A DNA stretch of 64,000 nucleotides, taken from positions 682,001 to 746,000 of the forward strand of contig JADJNY010000002.1 in the NCBI GenBank assembly GCA_016714045.1, given 5' to 3'. A program made the position numbers and the translations under genes. Source of the stretch: Planctomycetota bacterium (lineage in GTDB: Bacteria > Planctomycetota > UBA1135 > GCA-002686595). Shown here one piece after another: positions 42,293 to 51,179 of the stretch; position 1 is the first letter of the stretch, and each line of letters opens with the position of its first letter. Below the pieces are notes generated by a model that saw nothing but the letters and a program-made list of their open reading frames with translations, had not been told where the DNA came from and did no database searches.

Positions 42293-42387
42293 GCGCGGGT
42301 GGGGCGAGACGACGCCCGCTTCATTATTCCTACGAAGGAGCCCGCCCGGAAGGATGTCCCGGGGTGGGACCTCGCGCCCGGCTTGTC

Positions 42388-42416
42388 TTGCAGGCCCGGA
42401 GCGACCTCCCTATCCT
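42388..42416 (+). promoter_or_regulatory. Promoter upstream of the acyl-CoA/TCA gene run
   Basis: TTGCAG (42388-42393) and TATCCT (42411-42416) are separated by 17 bp, in the gap between the divergent SirB1-like and thiolase genes. The predicted start of transcription gives a leader of about 85 nt. Confidence 0.5.
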
Positions 42417-42508
42417 GTTTCGCCTCACAAGTCCGGCCACCCCCGCCGCCCCTCCACGAGGCCGCAACCTTAAGGAGGGGACCCTGGCCCCGGACGAGCT
42501 CCCGGCCC

Positions 42509-43729
42509 ATGCCCAAGTCCCCGCGCATCCCTCCCCGCTCCGCCGGCCTCCGCGAGGTCGTGATCACCCACGCCCTGCGCACGCCGATCGGGAAGTACCT
42601 CGGCGCGTTCAGCGAGCTCTCGGCGGCTGACCTCGGCACGTCGGTCGTCCAGGACCTGCTCGCGAAGAGCGGCCTCGATGCCGCGCGCATCGGCGAGGTG
42701 CTCATCGGCAACGGTCGCCAGGCCGGCGGCGGGCCGAATGTCGCGCGCCAGATCAGCGTGCGCGCCGGCATTCCGCAGTCCGTCCCCGCGTGGACGGTGA
42801 ACATGGCGTGCGGTTCGGGCCTGAAGGCGCTGACGCTCGCCGTCGAGGCGATCCAGCTCGGCCGGGCCGACGTCTGCGTCGCGGGCGGCGTCTAGTGCAT
42901 GTCGGGGCTGCCTTTCTACCTGCCCCGGTTCCGCACCGGATATCGCCTCGGACATGCGCCTGTCGTCGACGCGATGTACAAAGACGGATTCGTGTGCCCG
43001 CTCGCGAACCAGATCATGGGCGAGACGGCGGAGACGCTCGCGAAGGAGCTCGGGATCACGCGCGCGGAGCAGGACCAGTTCGCGCTCGAGAGCCAGAAGA
43101 AGGCCGGCGCCGCGATCGCGGCCGGGCGCTTCGCCGCGGAGCTCTCGCCCGTGCGCGTCCCGGGCAAGAAGGGCGACGTCGTCGTCGCGGCCGACGAGCA
43201 CGTGCGGCCCGACGCGACGCTCGAGAGCCTCGCGAAGCTCCCGCCCGTCTTCGACGCGAAGACCGGCACGGTGACCGCGGGCAACAGCTCCGGCATCACG
43301 GACGGCGCCGCCGCGCTGCTCGTCATGAGCGCCGAGACGGCGAAGGCCTTGGGGCTCGTCCCGCTCGCGACGGTCGGCGCGTCGACCCAAACCGGCGTCG
43401 ACCCGCGCATCATGGGCATCGGTCCCGTGCCGGCCGTGCGCCAGCTCGAGGAGCTGAACGGCCTGGGCGTCGGCGACTACGACTTGATCGAGCTCAATGA
43501 GGCCTTTGCTGCGCAGGTGCTCGCGTGCGATCGCGAGCTCAAGCTGCCCCGCGAGCGCCTCAACGTGAACGGCGGCGCGATCGCGCTCGGGCACCCGATC
43601 GGGTGCACCGGCACGCGCGTCGTCGTGACGCTGCTCCACGAACTCGCGCGCCGCGACGCCAAGAACGGGCTCGCGACGCTCTGCATTTCGGGCGGCATGG
43701 GCGTCGCCACCGCCTTCCACAGGCGGTAG
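42509..43729 (+). pseudogene. Acetyl-CoA acetyltransferase (thiolase) with in-frame amber TAG at 42893-42895
   Basis: Read through the amber codon, this is a 406-residue thiolase. The acyl-Cys is in WTVNMACGSGLKALTL, and the catalytic GGAIALGHPIGCTG and CISGGMGVATAFH are intact. The TAG (codon 129) falls where the homologous gene at 46693 has Glu in GGMENMS; here the order is VAGGV-stop-CMSGLPF. A single GAG-to-TAG change explains it. Both halves show full family conservation, so the lesion is very recent, a sequencing error, or suppressed. Thiolase condenses or cleaves two acyl-CoA units, matching the 3-hydroxyacyl-CoA dehydrogenase gene 72 nt downstream. Restart at the ATG 42899 would lack the nucleophile. 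The codon is not a selenocysteine candidate. Confidence 0.85.
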
Positions 43730-43801
43730 GGAGCCTGGAACTCCGGCACCCCGCGGCGCTCCCCACCCGATCGAACGAACGGCCAACGAAAGGAAGTCCT
43801 C

Positions 43802-44692
43802 ATGGCAATCAAGAAGGTTGGAGTGGTCGGTTGCGGCCTGATGGGCCACGGCATCGCGCAAGTCGCCGCGCAAGGCGGCTTCACCGTCGTCGTCAGCGAG
43901 ACGGAGCAGAAGTTCCTCGACTCCGGGCTCGGCCGCATCGACAAGTCGCTCGCGAAGCTCGCCGAGAAGGCGATCGAGAAGGGCGCCCCCGCCGACCAGG
44001 CGAAGCAGCAGAGCGCCGACGTGCGCGCGCGCATCACGGGCTCGCTCGACCGCAAGTCGCTCGCGGACTGCGACCTCGTCGTCGAGGCGATCGTCGAGAA
44101 CCTCGACGTGAAGAAGCAGCTCTTCGCGGAGCTCGGCCAGCTCTGCAAGAAGGAGACGATCTTCGCGTCGAACACGAGCTCGTTCCCGATCGCGGCGATG
44201 GCCGCGGCCTCGGGCCGTCCGTCGCAGTTCGTCGGCCTGCACTTCTTCAACCCGGTGCAGCTGATGAAGCTCGTCGAGGTCGTGCGCACGAACGAGACGA
44301 AGGACGAGGTCTTCGCGCAGGCGCGCGCGTTCGGCGAAGCGTGCGGCAAGGTCGCGATCGGCTGCAAGGACACGCCGGGCTTCGTCGTCAACCGCCTGCT
44401 CGTGCCGTACATGAGCCAGTCGCTCTTGATGCTCGAGCGCGGTGACGCGACCGCCGCCGACATCGACACGGCGATGAAGCTCGGCTGCGGCTACCCGATG
44501 GGGCCGATCGAGCTGACCGACTACGTCGGGCTCGACACGACGCTCGCCATCCTGCAGGGCTGGGTGAAGGCGTACCCGAACGAGCCCGCGTTCAAGATCC
44601 CCGCTTGCCTGGAGACGAAGGTCAAGGAAGGCAAGCTCGGTCGCAAGACCGGCGAAGGTTTCTACAAGTGGCAAGGAGACAAGAAGCAATGA
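43802..44692 (+). CDS. 3-hydroxybutyryl/3-hydroxyacyl-CoA dehydrogenase
   Basis: A 296-residue NAD-dependent 3-hydroxyacyl-CoA dehydrogenase. The dinucleotide motif is GVVGCGLMGHGIAQVAAQGG, and the domain-linking FASNTSSFPIAAMAAASGRP leads to the catalytic His in FVGLHFFNPVQLMKLVEVV. A Glu-type partner follows in the C-terminal domain (CKDTPGFVVNRLLVPYMSQS, then LGCGYPMGPIELTDYVGLDT). AAGGAAG lies about 6 nt before the ATG. It reduces acetoacetyl-CoA or oxidises 3-hydroxyacyl-CoA together with the thiolases and enoyl-CoA hydratase of this run. Its stop overlaps the start of the cyclophilin gene (ATGA). Confidence 0.94.
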   Translation: MAIKKVGVVGCGLMGHGIAQVAAQGGFTVVVSETEQKFLDSGLGRIDKSLAKLAEKAIEKGAPADQAKQQSADVRARITGSLDRKSLADCDLVVEAIVENLDVKKQLFAELGQLCKKETIFASNTSSFPIAAMAAASGRPSQFVGLHFFNPVQLMKLVEVVRTNETKDEVFAQARAFGEACGKVAIGCKDTPGFVVNRLLVPYMSQSLLMLERGDATAADIDTAMKLGCGYPMGPIELTDYVGLDTTLAILQGWVKAYPNEPAFKIPACLETKVKEGKLGRKTGEGFYKWQGDKKQ

Positions 44693-45588
44693 TGCTCGCG
44701 ACCGCACTGCTCACCGTTCTCGCGTCGGCCTCCGCGCCGGCGGCGGACCTCCAGGTCACCTGGAGCGCTCCGAAGTCCTTCCTCGAGGGCAACTCCTTCG
44801 TTGCGCACCTCGAGATCACCGCACCCGCCGACGGCGGATCGTGCCCCGCGTTCGCCGTCACCGGCGCCGCGTTCACCGTCGATGGCAAGCCGCTCGGCAA
44901 GCAGGAGATGGTGAAGCTCGACCTCGCGCCGGGCCAGAAGATCGTGACCGACATCGACCTCGCGCCGCTCCTCGCGCGCGCCAACGCGGACGGGAGCTTC
45001 AAGCTCGGGTTCGCTTCCTCGATCGCAACCACCCCTGAAATCGAAGTGACCAAGATGCAAGCAGCCGCCAAGGGCCTGGACTTCACGAAGATGGAGCCGG
45101 CCGAACTCGCGAAGTACCACGTGATCCTGCAGACGAACCGGGGCGACATGGAGGTCGAGTTCTGGCCGGAGACCGCTCCGAACCACGTGCGCAACTTCCT
45201 CGACCTCTGCTACACGGGCTTCTACAACGGCCTCACGTTCCACCGCGTCATCCCGGGCTTCATGATCCAGGGCGGCGACCCGACGGGCACCGGCACGGGC
45301 AACGGCCCGCGCTCGCTGAAGGCCGAGTTCAGCCGCGATCCGAAGTACAAGCACGTCGCCGGCGTGCTCTCGATGGCGCGCTCGCAGAACCCGGACTCGG
45401 CCTCGTGCCAGTTCTTCGTGATGCACGGCACGTCGCCGCACTTGGACGGCCAGTACTCCGCCTTCGGCAAGCTCGTCAGCGGCCTCGACGCGGTCGAGAA
45501 GATCGTGAACTCGAAGAAGGGCAGCGGCGACAAGCCGATCGAACCGCAGACGATCGTCAAGGCGACGGTCATCCAGGTCGGCAAGTGA
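44689..45588 (+). CDS. Exported cyclophilin-type peptidyl-prolyl isomerase with extra N-terminal domain
   Basis: A 299-residue protein with a signal peptide (MLATALLTVLASASAPAADL) and an N-terminal beta-sandwich-like domain of about 110 residues (LQVTWSAPKSFLEGNSFVAH). The cyclophilin domain follows: YHVILQTNRGDMEVEFWPET, LTFHRVIPGFMIQGGDPTGT and DSASCQFFVMHGTSPHLDGQ, with the active-site Arg, Phe and Gln all present. It catalyses proline cis-trans isomerisation, probably in the periplasm. Translation is coupled to the upstream dehydrogenase (ATGA overlap), odd for a folding enzyme in a metabolic run. The start ATG-ATG is ambiguous by one codon. Confidence 0.92.
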   Translation: MMLATALLTVLASASAPAADLQVTWSAPKSFLEGNSFVAHLEITAPADGGSCPAFAVTGAAFTVDGKPLGKQEMVKLDLAPGQKIVTDIDLAPLLARANADGSFKLGFASSIATTPEIEVTKMQAAAKGLDFTKMEPAELAKYHVILQTNRGDMEVEFWPETAPNHVRNFLDLCYTGFYNGLTFHRVIPGFMIQGGDPTGTGTGNGPRSLKAEFSRDPKYKHVAGVLSMARSQNPDSASCQFFVMHGTSPHLDGQYSAFGKLVSGLDAVEKIVNSKKGSGDKPIEPQTIVKATVIQVGK

Positions 45589-45618
45589 TCCCGAGCGCGG
45601 CCGGCTGCTCCGGCCGCG

Positions 45619-45689
45619 CGAGCGAGCGCCGTGACCGGCGCCCGCCCGAGCGAGCGCCGGAAACGGCTGCTCTCGCCCGAGCGAGCGCC
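45619..45689. repeat. Three copies of a 12-bp direct repeat
   Basis: CGAGCGAGCGCC occurs at 45619-45630, 45647-45658 and 45678-45689, spaced 28 and 31 bp, in the 208-nt gap before the enoyl-CoA hydratase gene. They could be an operator or simple GC-rich slippage. Confidence 0.55.
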
Positions 45690-45796
45690 CGACCCTCGGC
45701 ATTCGCGCGAACTCCGCCGGGCGTTCGCCGCGTCGTACGCGGCCCCGAGCGCCCGGCGGAACCTCCCCACAGCCCACGAGACGAGCAAGACCAGCC

Positions 45797-46579
45797 ATGA
45801 GCTACGAGAACCTGCTCTTCGAGACGAGCGGCGGCATCGCGACGGTCACCGTGAACCGTCCGAAGGTCCTCAACGCGCTGAACCACCAGACGCTGACGGA
45901 GCTCGCGCACGCGTTCGATGCGGCCGAAGCGGACGCCGCGGTGAAGCTCGTGATCGTCACCGGCGCGGGCGAGAAAGCCTTCGTCGCGGGCGCGGACATC
46001 AACGAACTCGCGAAGATGGAGGCGATGGAGGCGAAGTCGAAGGCCTTCTTCGGCCAGCAGGTGTTCGCGCGCCTCGAGACGATGACGAAGCCGTCGATCG
46101 CGATGATCAACGGCTTCGCGCTCGGCGGCGGCTGCGAGCTCGCGCTCGCGTGCACGCTGCGCACCGCGTCGAAGACGGCGAAGCTCGGCCTGCCCGAGGT
46201 CTCGCTCGGCATCATCCCCGGCTACGGCGGCACGCAGCGCCTCGCGCGCATCGCGGGCCCCGGCATCGCACGCGAGTGGGTCCTCACCGGAGACATGATC
46301 CCGGCCGAGGAAGCCTGGCGCGTCGGCGTCGTGAACCGCCTGTTCGCGCCGGAAGAGCTGCGTGAGGGCACGCACAAGCTCGCGCAGTCGATCCTGTCCA
46401 AGGGCCCCGTCGCGGTGCGCCTCGCGATCGAGACCATCCGCCGCGGCCTCAACATGAGCCAGCAGGAAGGCGAGATCATCGAGTCCGACATGTTCGGGCT
46501 CGCGTCGACCACCGCGGACATGAAGGAGGGCATGGCGGCCTTCCTCGAGAAGCGCAAGGCGAACTTCCAAGGCAAGTGA
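45797..46579 (+). CDS. Enoyl-CoA hydratase/isomerase (crotonase family)
   Basis: A 260-residue crotonase-fold enzyme. Hydratase marks are VTVNRPKVLNALNHQTLTEL, the oxyanion-hole loop GAGEKAFVAGADINELAKME, MINGFALGGGCELALACTLR, and the catalytic Glu segment LGLPEVSLGIIPGYGGTQRL; both Glu residues (GGGCELA and LPEVSLG) are present. It adds water to trans-2-enoyl-CoA in fatty-acid or butanoate metabolism. It lies 208 nt after the cyclophilin gene and 113 nt before the second thiolase gene, all on one strand. Confidence 0.94.
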   Translation: MSYENLLFETSGGIATVTVNRPKVLNALNHQTLTELAHAFDAAEADAAVKLVIVTGAGEKAFVAGADINELAKMEAMEAKSKAFFGQQVFARLETMTKPSIAMINGFALGGGCELALACTLRTASKTAKLGLPEVSLGIIPGYGGTQRLARIAGPGIAREWVLTGDMIPAEEAWRVGVVNRLFAPEELREGTHKLAQSILSKGPVAVRLAIETIRRGLNMSQQEGEIIESDMFGLASTTADMKEGMAAFLEKRKANFQGK

Positions 46580-46692
46580 GCGCAGGCCCGCGAGCGCCGC
46601 GCCCGCCCGGCCGGCCGGGGACGCGCCACCGCACCCGCACGTAGAGCCCGGCGATCCATCCCAACGACCCACAGCAGAACGAAGAGCACACC

Positions 46693-47898
46693 ATGAGCAC
46701 CGAAGTCGTCCTCGTCGGCGGAGCGCGCACCCCCATGTGCGAGTACGTGGGCACGCCGGGTTACGGCCGGTTCAAGGACCTGTCCGCCATGGAGCTCGCG
46801 GCGCACGCGACGAAGGCGGCCCTCGCGCGCTCGAAGATGGACGGCGGCTCCATCGACCACATCGTCGTCGGCAACGCGCTCCAGACGTCGATCGACGCGC
46901 TCTACGGCGCGCGCCACGTCGGCTTGAAGGCGGGCCTGCCGCAGAGCGTGCCTGCGCTCACCGTGAACCGCCTGTGCGGCTCGGGTCTGCAGTCCGTCGT
47001 CAGCGCGGCGCAGATGATCCAGCTCGGCGAAGCGCGCGCGGCGATCGCGGGCGGCATGGAGAACATGAGCCAGGCGCCGTTCGCCGTGTACGGCCTGCGC
47101 TCCGGCGTGCCGTTCGGCGTGCAGCCCGCGATGCAGGACACGCTCTTCGGCGCGCTGCTCGATCCGATCGCGGGTCTGATGATGGCGCAGACCGCGGAGA
47201 AGGTCGCGAAGCGCCTCGGCATCACGCGTGAGGAGCAGGACAAGTACGCGCTGCGCAGCCACCAGCTCGGCGCGGTCGCCGTGAAGGAAGGCCGCTTCGC
47301 CGCCGAGATCGAGCCCGTGACGATCAAGGGCAAGAAGGGCGACGAGGTCATCGCGACGGACGACCACATCAAGCCCGACACGACGCTCGAAGGCCTCGCG
47401 AAGCTGCGCGCGGCGTTCGGCAAGGACGGCACCGTCACCGCGGGCAACGCGAGCGGCATCGTCGACGGCGCCGCGGCGGTCGTGCTGACGACGGCGGACC
47501 GCGCGAAGGCCGACAAGCTCGACGTCTGGGCCAAGGTCAAGGCCTGGTCGTACGCCGGCGTCGACCCGACGGAGATGGGCATCGGCCCCGTGCCCGCGAT
47601 CCGCGCGTGCCTCGACCGCGCGAAGGTCAACATGCGCGACGTCGACCGCATCGAGATCAACGAAGCGTTTTCCGCGCAGTATTTGGCGTGCGAGAAGGAG
47701 CTTGAACTCGACCGCGCGCGCGTCAACGTCAACGGCGGCGCGATCGCGCTCGGCCACCCGCTCGGCGCCACCGGCACTCGTTTGATCCTGACGTTGATGT
47801 ACGAGCTGCGCCGTTCGAACAAGCGTTTCGGCATCGCGTCCGCGTGCATCGGCGGCGGACAGGGCATCGCGGTGTTGCTCGAGAACCCGCAGGCCTGA
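46693..47898 (+). CDS. Acetyl-CoA C-acetyltransferase (thiolase), intact
   Basis: A 401-residue thiolase with all catalytic residues: Cys in LTVNRLCGSGLQSVVSAAQM, GGMENMSQAPFAVYGLRSGV, the His in NGGAIALGHPLGATGTRLIL, and the final Cys of ACIGGGQGIAVLL. It condenses two acetyl-CoA or thiolyses 3-ketoacyl-CoA. It is the second thiolase of the run; the first (42509) carries an amber codon, so this copy may be the active one in this organism. Its clear Glu codon within GGMENMS supports the reading that the TAG in the first copy replaces GAG. Confidence 0.95.
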   Translation: MSTEVVLVGGARTPMCEYVGTPGYGRFKDLSAMELAAHATKAALARSKMDGGSIDHIVVGNALQTSIDALYGARHVGLKAGLPQSVPALTVNRLCGSGLQSVVSAAQMIQLGEARAAIAGGMENMSQAPFAVYGLRSGVPFGVQPAMQDTLFGALLDPIAGLMMAQTAEKVAKRLGITREEQDKYALRSHQLGAVAVKEGRFAAEIEPVTIKGKKGDEVIATDDHIKPDTTLEGLAKLRAAFGKDGTVTAGNASGIVDGAAAVVLTTADRAKADKLDVWAKVKAWSYAGVDPTEMGIGPVPAIRACLDRAKVNMRDVDRIEINEAFSAQYLACEKELELDRARVNVNGGAIALGHPLGATGTRLILTLMYELRRSNKRFGIASACIGGGQGIAVLLENPQA

Positions 47899-47920
47899 TC
47901 GCACACCAAGCGAACCCTCG

Positions 47921-49951
47921 ATGAACCCGCTCATCCACACGCAGTCGGACGGACGGCGCGTCGTCCGGCTCACGCCGGGGAAGCGCGTCCTGTTCCTCAC
48001 GAAGGACTACGCGCAGATCGAGGCGCAGCTTTCGCGCCAGCTCGACCTCCGCATGACGGAGGTCGCGCCGAAGGACCTGCTCGACGACATCAACACGGAC
48101 GCGATGACGCCCGCGTGGGTGTGCTTCCGCCACAAGCCGGAGGACATCGCGCTCGACGCCTACGCCGGCGTCGTGCACAAGGACGGCAAGCGCGTCTTCG
48201 CGACGAAGGCACTCCTCGACGGCGGCTTCGAGGTGATCGTCTCCGGCCAGCGCAAGGGCACGGGCTCGTCGCGCGAGACAGCGCCGCAGTGCGAGAAGTG
48301 GAGCGGGATCCACCTCGTGATCGCGCACTCGTTCGCGCCGATCCACGAGCGCAACAACCTGAACCTCGGGCAGCTGCTCGGCACGTACGAGCAGCTCGCG
48401 CGCCTGCAGAAGGGCGAATCGATTCCGCTCGAGGAGTTCACGGCGAAGTACGACCCCGTGACGCGCGCGATCCTCGAGGCGGGCGGCCTGTTCCCGTTCA
48501 GCGCGCTCTACAAGGCGGGGAAGGTCCAGGTCCCCGTGCCCGCGAACGCGGCGCGGCCGATGACGATGGCCGAGAAGATCCTCGCGGCGAAGCTCGTCGG
48601 CGCGGCGGGGAAGAAGGTCGCGCTGAAGCCCGGCGATCCGTGCCTCGTCAACGTCGACGGCGGCTACAGCCACGAGTTCACGACCGCGCAGGTGCACCAC
48701 TTCCTGCAGCAAGAGTACGGCGCCGACTACCGCGTGCCGAACCCGTCCAAGTTCGCGGTGTTCGAGGACCACCTGCTCTACGCCGACGGCGTGAAGCGCA
48801 TGGCGCCGTTCGCGCGCGAGATCCAGACGCTGCGCGACCTGCAGCGCGCGTTCCAGCGCCACACCGGCGTGCGCGACTACTCCGCGAAGGACGGCGTGTC
48901 GCCCGGCATCTGCCACCAGGTCGCGCGCGAGCAGTTCGTCGACCCCGGCGACTTCATCCAGGCGACGGACAGCCACACGTGCATGGGCGGCGGCAACAAC
49001 GCGCTCACATGGGGCGTCGGTGCCACGGAGTACGCGGGCCTGATCCACTCGGGCTTCACGTTCGTCCAGGTGCCCGAGTCGATCCGCTTCGAGCTCACGG
49101 GCAAGTTGCGTCCTGAATGCACGGCGAAGGACCTGATCCTCCACATCCTCGCGACGTACGCGGTGAAGGAGGACACGCTCGACCGCGTCATGGAGTTCGG
49201 CGGTCCCGGCCTTGCGACGCTGTCGATGGACGAGCGCGCGACGCTGTGCAACATGGCCACGGAGTGCAGCGCGAAGTCGGGCATCTGCGAAGCCGACGAC
49301 GCGACCGCCGCGTGGCTCCTCGAGCGCCGCGCCGGCTCGACGCTGGAGCAAATCCGCGCGCGCTTCGTGAAGCCCGACGCGGGAGCGAAGTACGACGGCG
49401 GCGTGCACACGATCGACCTGTCGAAGCTCGAGCCCATGGTCGCGACGCCGGGCGATCCGACCTACGGCAAGGACGTGCGCGCGCTCGGCGACGTGAAGAT
49501 CGACATCGCCTACGCCGGCTCGTGCACCGCGGGCAAGGAGCACGACCTCGACTTCTACGCCACGGTCCTGCGCGACGCGGTCGCGAACGGTCGGCGCGTT
49601 GCGCCCGGCGTGCGCATGTTCATCCAGTACGGAAGCGAGGCGGTGCGTGACTACGCCCGCGCTCGCGGGTACCTCGACGTGTTCCAGAAGGCGGGCGTCG
49701 AGGTCATCAATCCGGGTTGCGGCGCGTGCATCGGCTGCGGCCCCGGCGTGTCCGAGACGAAGGAGCAGGTCTCGATCAGCGCCATCAACCGCAACTTCAC
49801 GGGGCGCTCGGGCCCCGGACAGCTCTACCTCGCGTCGCCCCTGACGGTCGCCGCGAGCGCCATCGAAGGAAAGATCCGGGCCTATCGGCCGGGCATGTTC
49901 GAGAAGGGCGCCCAAGCGGCCCCGGAACGAGAGACGGGAAACGTTCGATGA
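47921..49951 (+). CDS. Aconitase-family hydratase with the swivel domain first (fused LeuD-LeuC order)
   Basis: A 676-residue single-chain aconitase. The swivel (small-subunit) domain comes first: DLLDDINTDAMTPAWVCF and SGQRKGTGSSRETAPQCEKW. The large part follows, with DSHTCMGGGNNALTWGVGAT and the cluster Cys pair in VINPGCGACIGCGPGVSE, so the three [4Fe-4S] ligands are present (one in SHTC, two in CGACIGC). This order resembles AcnB without its HEAT domain, or a fused isopropylmalate isomerase. It isomerises a tricarboxylate. The stop overlaps the ATG of the following dehydrogenase gene, and the pair could serve the TCA cycle (citrate to 2-oxoglutarate) or leucine-like elongation. Confidence 0.9.
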   Translation: MNPLIHTQSDGRRVVRLTPGKRVLFLTKDYAQIEAQLSRQLDLRMTEVAPKDLLDDINTDAMTPAWVCFRHKPEDIALDAYAGVVHKDGKRVFATKALLDGGFEVIVSGQRKGTGSSRETAPQCEKWSGIHLVIAHSFAPIHERNNLNLGQLLGTYEQLARLQKGESIPLEEFTAKYDPVTRAILEAGGLFPFSALYKAGKVQVPVPANAARPMTMAEKILAAKLVGAAGKKVALKPGDPCLVNVDGGYSHEFTTAQVHHFLQQEYGADYRVPNPSKFAVFEDHLLYADGVKRMAPFAREIQTLRDLQRAFQRHTGVRDYSAKDGVSPGICHQVAREQFVDPGDFIQATDSHTCMGGGNNALTWGVGATEYAGLIHSGFTFVQVPESIRFELTGKLRPECTAKDLILHILATYAVKEDTLDRVMEFGGPGLATLSMDERATLCNMATECSAKSGICEADDATAAWLLERRAGSTLEQIRARFVKPDAGAKYDGGVHTIDLSKLEPMVATPGDPTYGKDVRALGDVKIDIAYAGSCTAGKEHDLDFYATVLRDAVANGRRVAPGVRMFIQYGSEAVRDYARARGYLDVFQKAGVEVINPGCGACIGCGPGVSETKEQVSISAINRNFTGRSGPGQLYLASPLTVAASAIEGKIRAYRPGMFEKGAQAAPERETGNVR

Positions 49952-51021
49952 AGGAATACGAGATCGCAGTGATCGGTGGCGACGGCATCGGCCCCGAGGT
50001 GACGCGCGAGGCCATGAAGGTGCTCGACGCGGCGGCCGAGGTGTACGGCTTCAAAACGCGCCGCACCGAGTACCCCTTCGGCACTGAGCACTACCTCAAG
50101 ACGAAGGAGATCTTCCCCGAGCAGGCGTTCAGCGAAGTGCGCGGGCACGACGCGATCTACCTCGGCGCGATCGGCGACCCGCGCGCGCCGGTCGGGATGA
50201 TCGAGTTCGGCATCATCGCGAAGCTGCGCTTCGAGCTCGACCTGTACGTCAACCTGCGGCCGATCCGGCTGTACGACGAGCGCCTGTGCCCGCTGAAGGG
50301 CAAGACGCCCGCGGACATCGACATGGTGATCTGCCGCGAGAACACCGAGGGCGCGTACTCGGGCTCGTACGGCTACACGCACAAGGGCCTCGAGAACGAG
50401 GTCGCGACGCAGGTGATGGTCCACACGCGTCCGGCGGTGGAGCGCATCATCCGCTACGCGTTCGAGCTCGCGCGCACGCGCAACAAGAAGAAGACGGTCA
50501 CGATGATCGACAAGGCGAACGCGCTCCGTTCGCAGGACATCTGGACCCGCGTCTTCGCCGACGTCGCGAAGGACTACCCCGACATCAAGACCGAGCACGC
50601 GTACATCGACGCCGCGTGCATGTGGATGGTGAAGAACCCCGAGTGGTTCGACGTCGCGGTGTGCGAGAACCTCTTCGGCGACATCATCACGGACCTCGGC
50701 GCGATGATCCAAGGCGGGATGGGCATCGCCGCGTCCGGGAACATCCACCCGGGCAAGGTGAGCCTGTTCGAGCCGATCCACGGCTCCGCGCCGAAGTACG
50801 CCGGCAAGAACGTCGCGTGCCCCGTCGCCGCGATCCTCGCGGCCGGCATGATGCTCGACTACCTCGGCGAGAAGCAGGCCGGGGCGCGCATCGAGGACAT
50901 CGTCGTCGACCTCGTGCGCACGCGCCGCATCACGGGCGTGAATACGGGCGACCACCCGACGGACTTCCTCGGCAACCTCGTGGCGGGCGAGCTGCGGAAG
51001 GTGCCGGCGCGAGTCGGCTGA
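49948..51021 (+). CDS. Isocitrate/isopropylmalate-type dehydrogenase
   Basis: A 357-residue member of the beta-decarboxylating dehydrogenase family. IAVIGGDGIGPEVTREAMKV opens it. ICRENTEGAYSGSYGYTHKG has the substrate loop in the NTEG form found in isocitrate, homoisocitrate and tartrate enzymes rather than the typical LeuB form. The metal/catalytic ENLFGDIITDLGAMIQGGMG and EPIHGSAPKYAGKNVACPVA follow. The length suits LeuB or a short prokaryotic isocitrate/homoisocitrate enzyme. It is coupled to the aconitase-like gene (ATGA overlap), so the pair performs successive steps. Which acid is oxidised cannot be decided by reading alone. Confidence 0.92.
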   Translation: MKEYEIAVIGGDGIGPEVTREAMKVLDAAAEVYGFKTRRTEYPFGTEHYLKTKEIFPEQAFSEVRGHDAIYLGAIGDPRAPVGMIEFGIIAKLRFELDLYVNLRPIRLYDERLCPLKGKTPADIDMVICRENTEGAYSGSYGYTHKGLENEVATQVMVHTRPAVERIIRYAFELARTRNKKKTVTMIDKANALRSQDIWTRVFADVAKDYPDIKTEHAYIDAACMWMVKNPEWFDVAVCENLFGDIITDLGAMIQGGMGIAASGNIHPGKVSLFEPIHGSAPKYAGKNVACPVAAILAAGMMLDYLGEKQAGARIEDIVVDLVRTRRITGVNTGDHPTDFLGNLVAGELRKVPARVG

Positions 51022-51076
51022 TCCGCTGGGGGAGAGCCCATGGGACACGGGATCTCCTTCCACTTCGAGTCCAAGC

Positions 51077-51112
51077 CGCGCGGGCTCCTGCGACGTCGCA
51101 GGAGCTCGCGCG
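51077..51112 (+). terminator. Long perfect hairpin between convergent genes
   Basis: The 20-bp palindrome CTCCTGCGACGTCGCAGGAG (51085-51104) extends outward with further pairing to give arms of about 16 bp (51077-51112, one G-T pair), followed by CGCTCGTTTC. It lies 56 nt after the dehydrogenase stop and 68 nt before the end of the convergent surface-protein gene, so it probably terminates the metabolic run. Confidence 0.5.
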
Positions 51113-51179
51113 CGCTCGTTTCGGAGCTCGCCGACGGGCTGCGTTCGCTGACGATGCCGGCCTCGACGCCGACTTGGCC

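Noticed and set aside
42893..42895. Reading the thiolase TAG as pyrrolysine
   Set aside because: The expected residue is Glu, there is no Pyl context or PYLIS-like element that I can see, and a single G-to-T change explains it.
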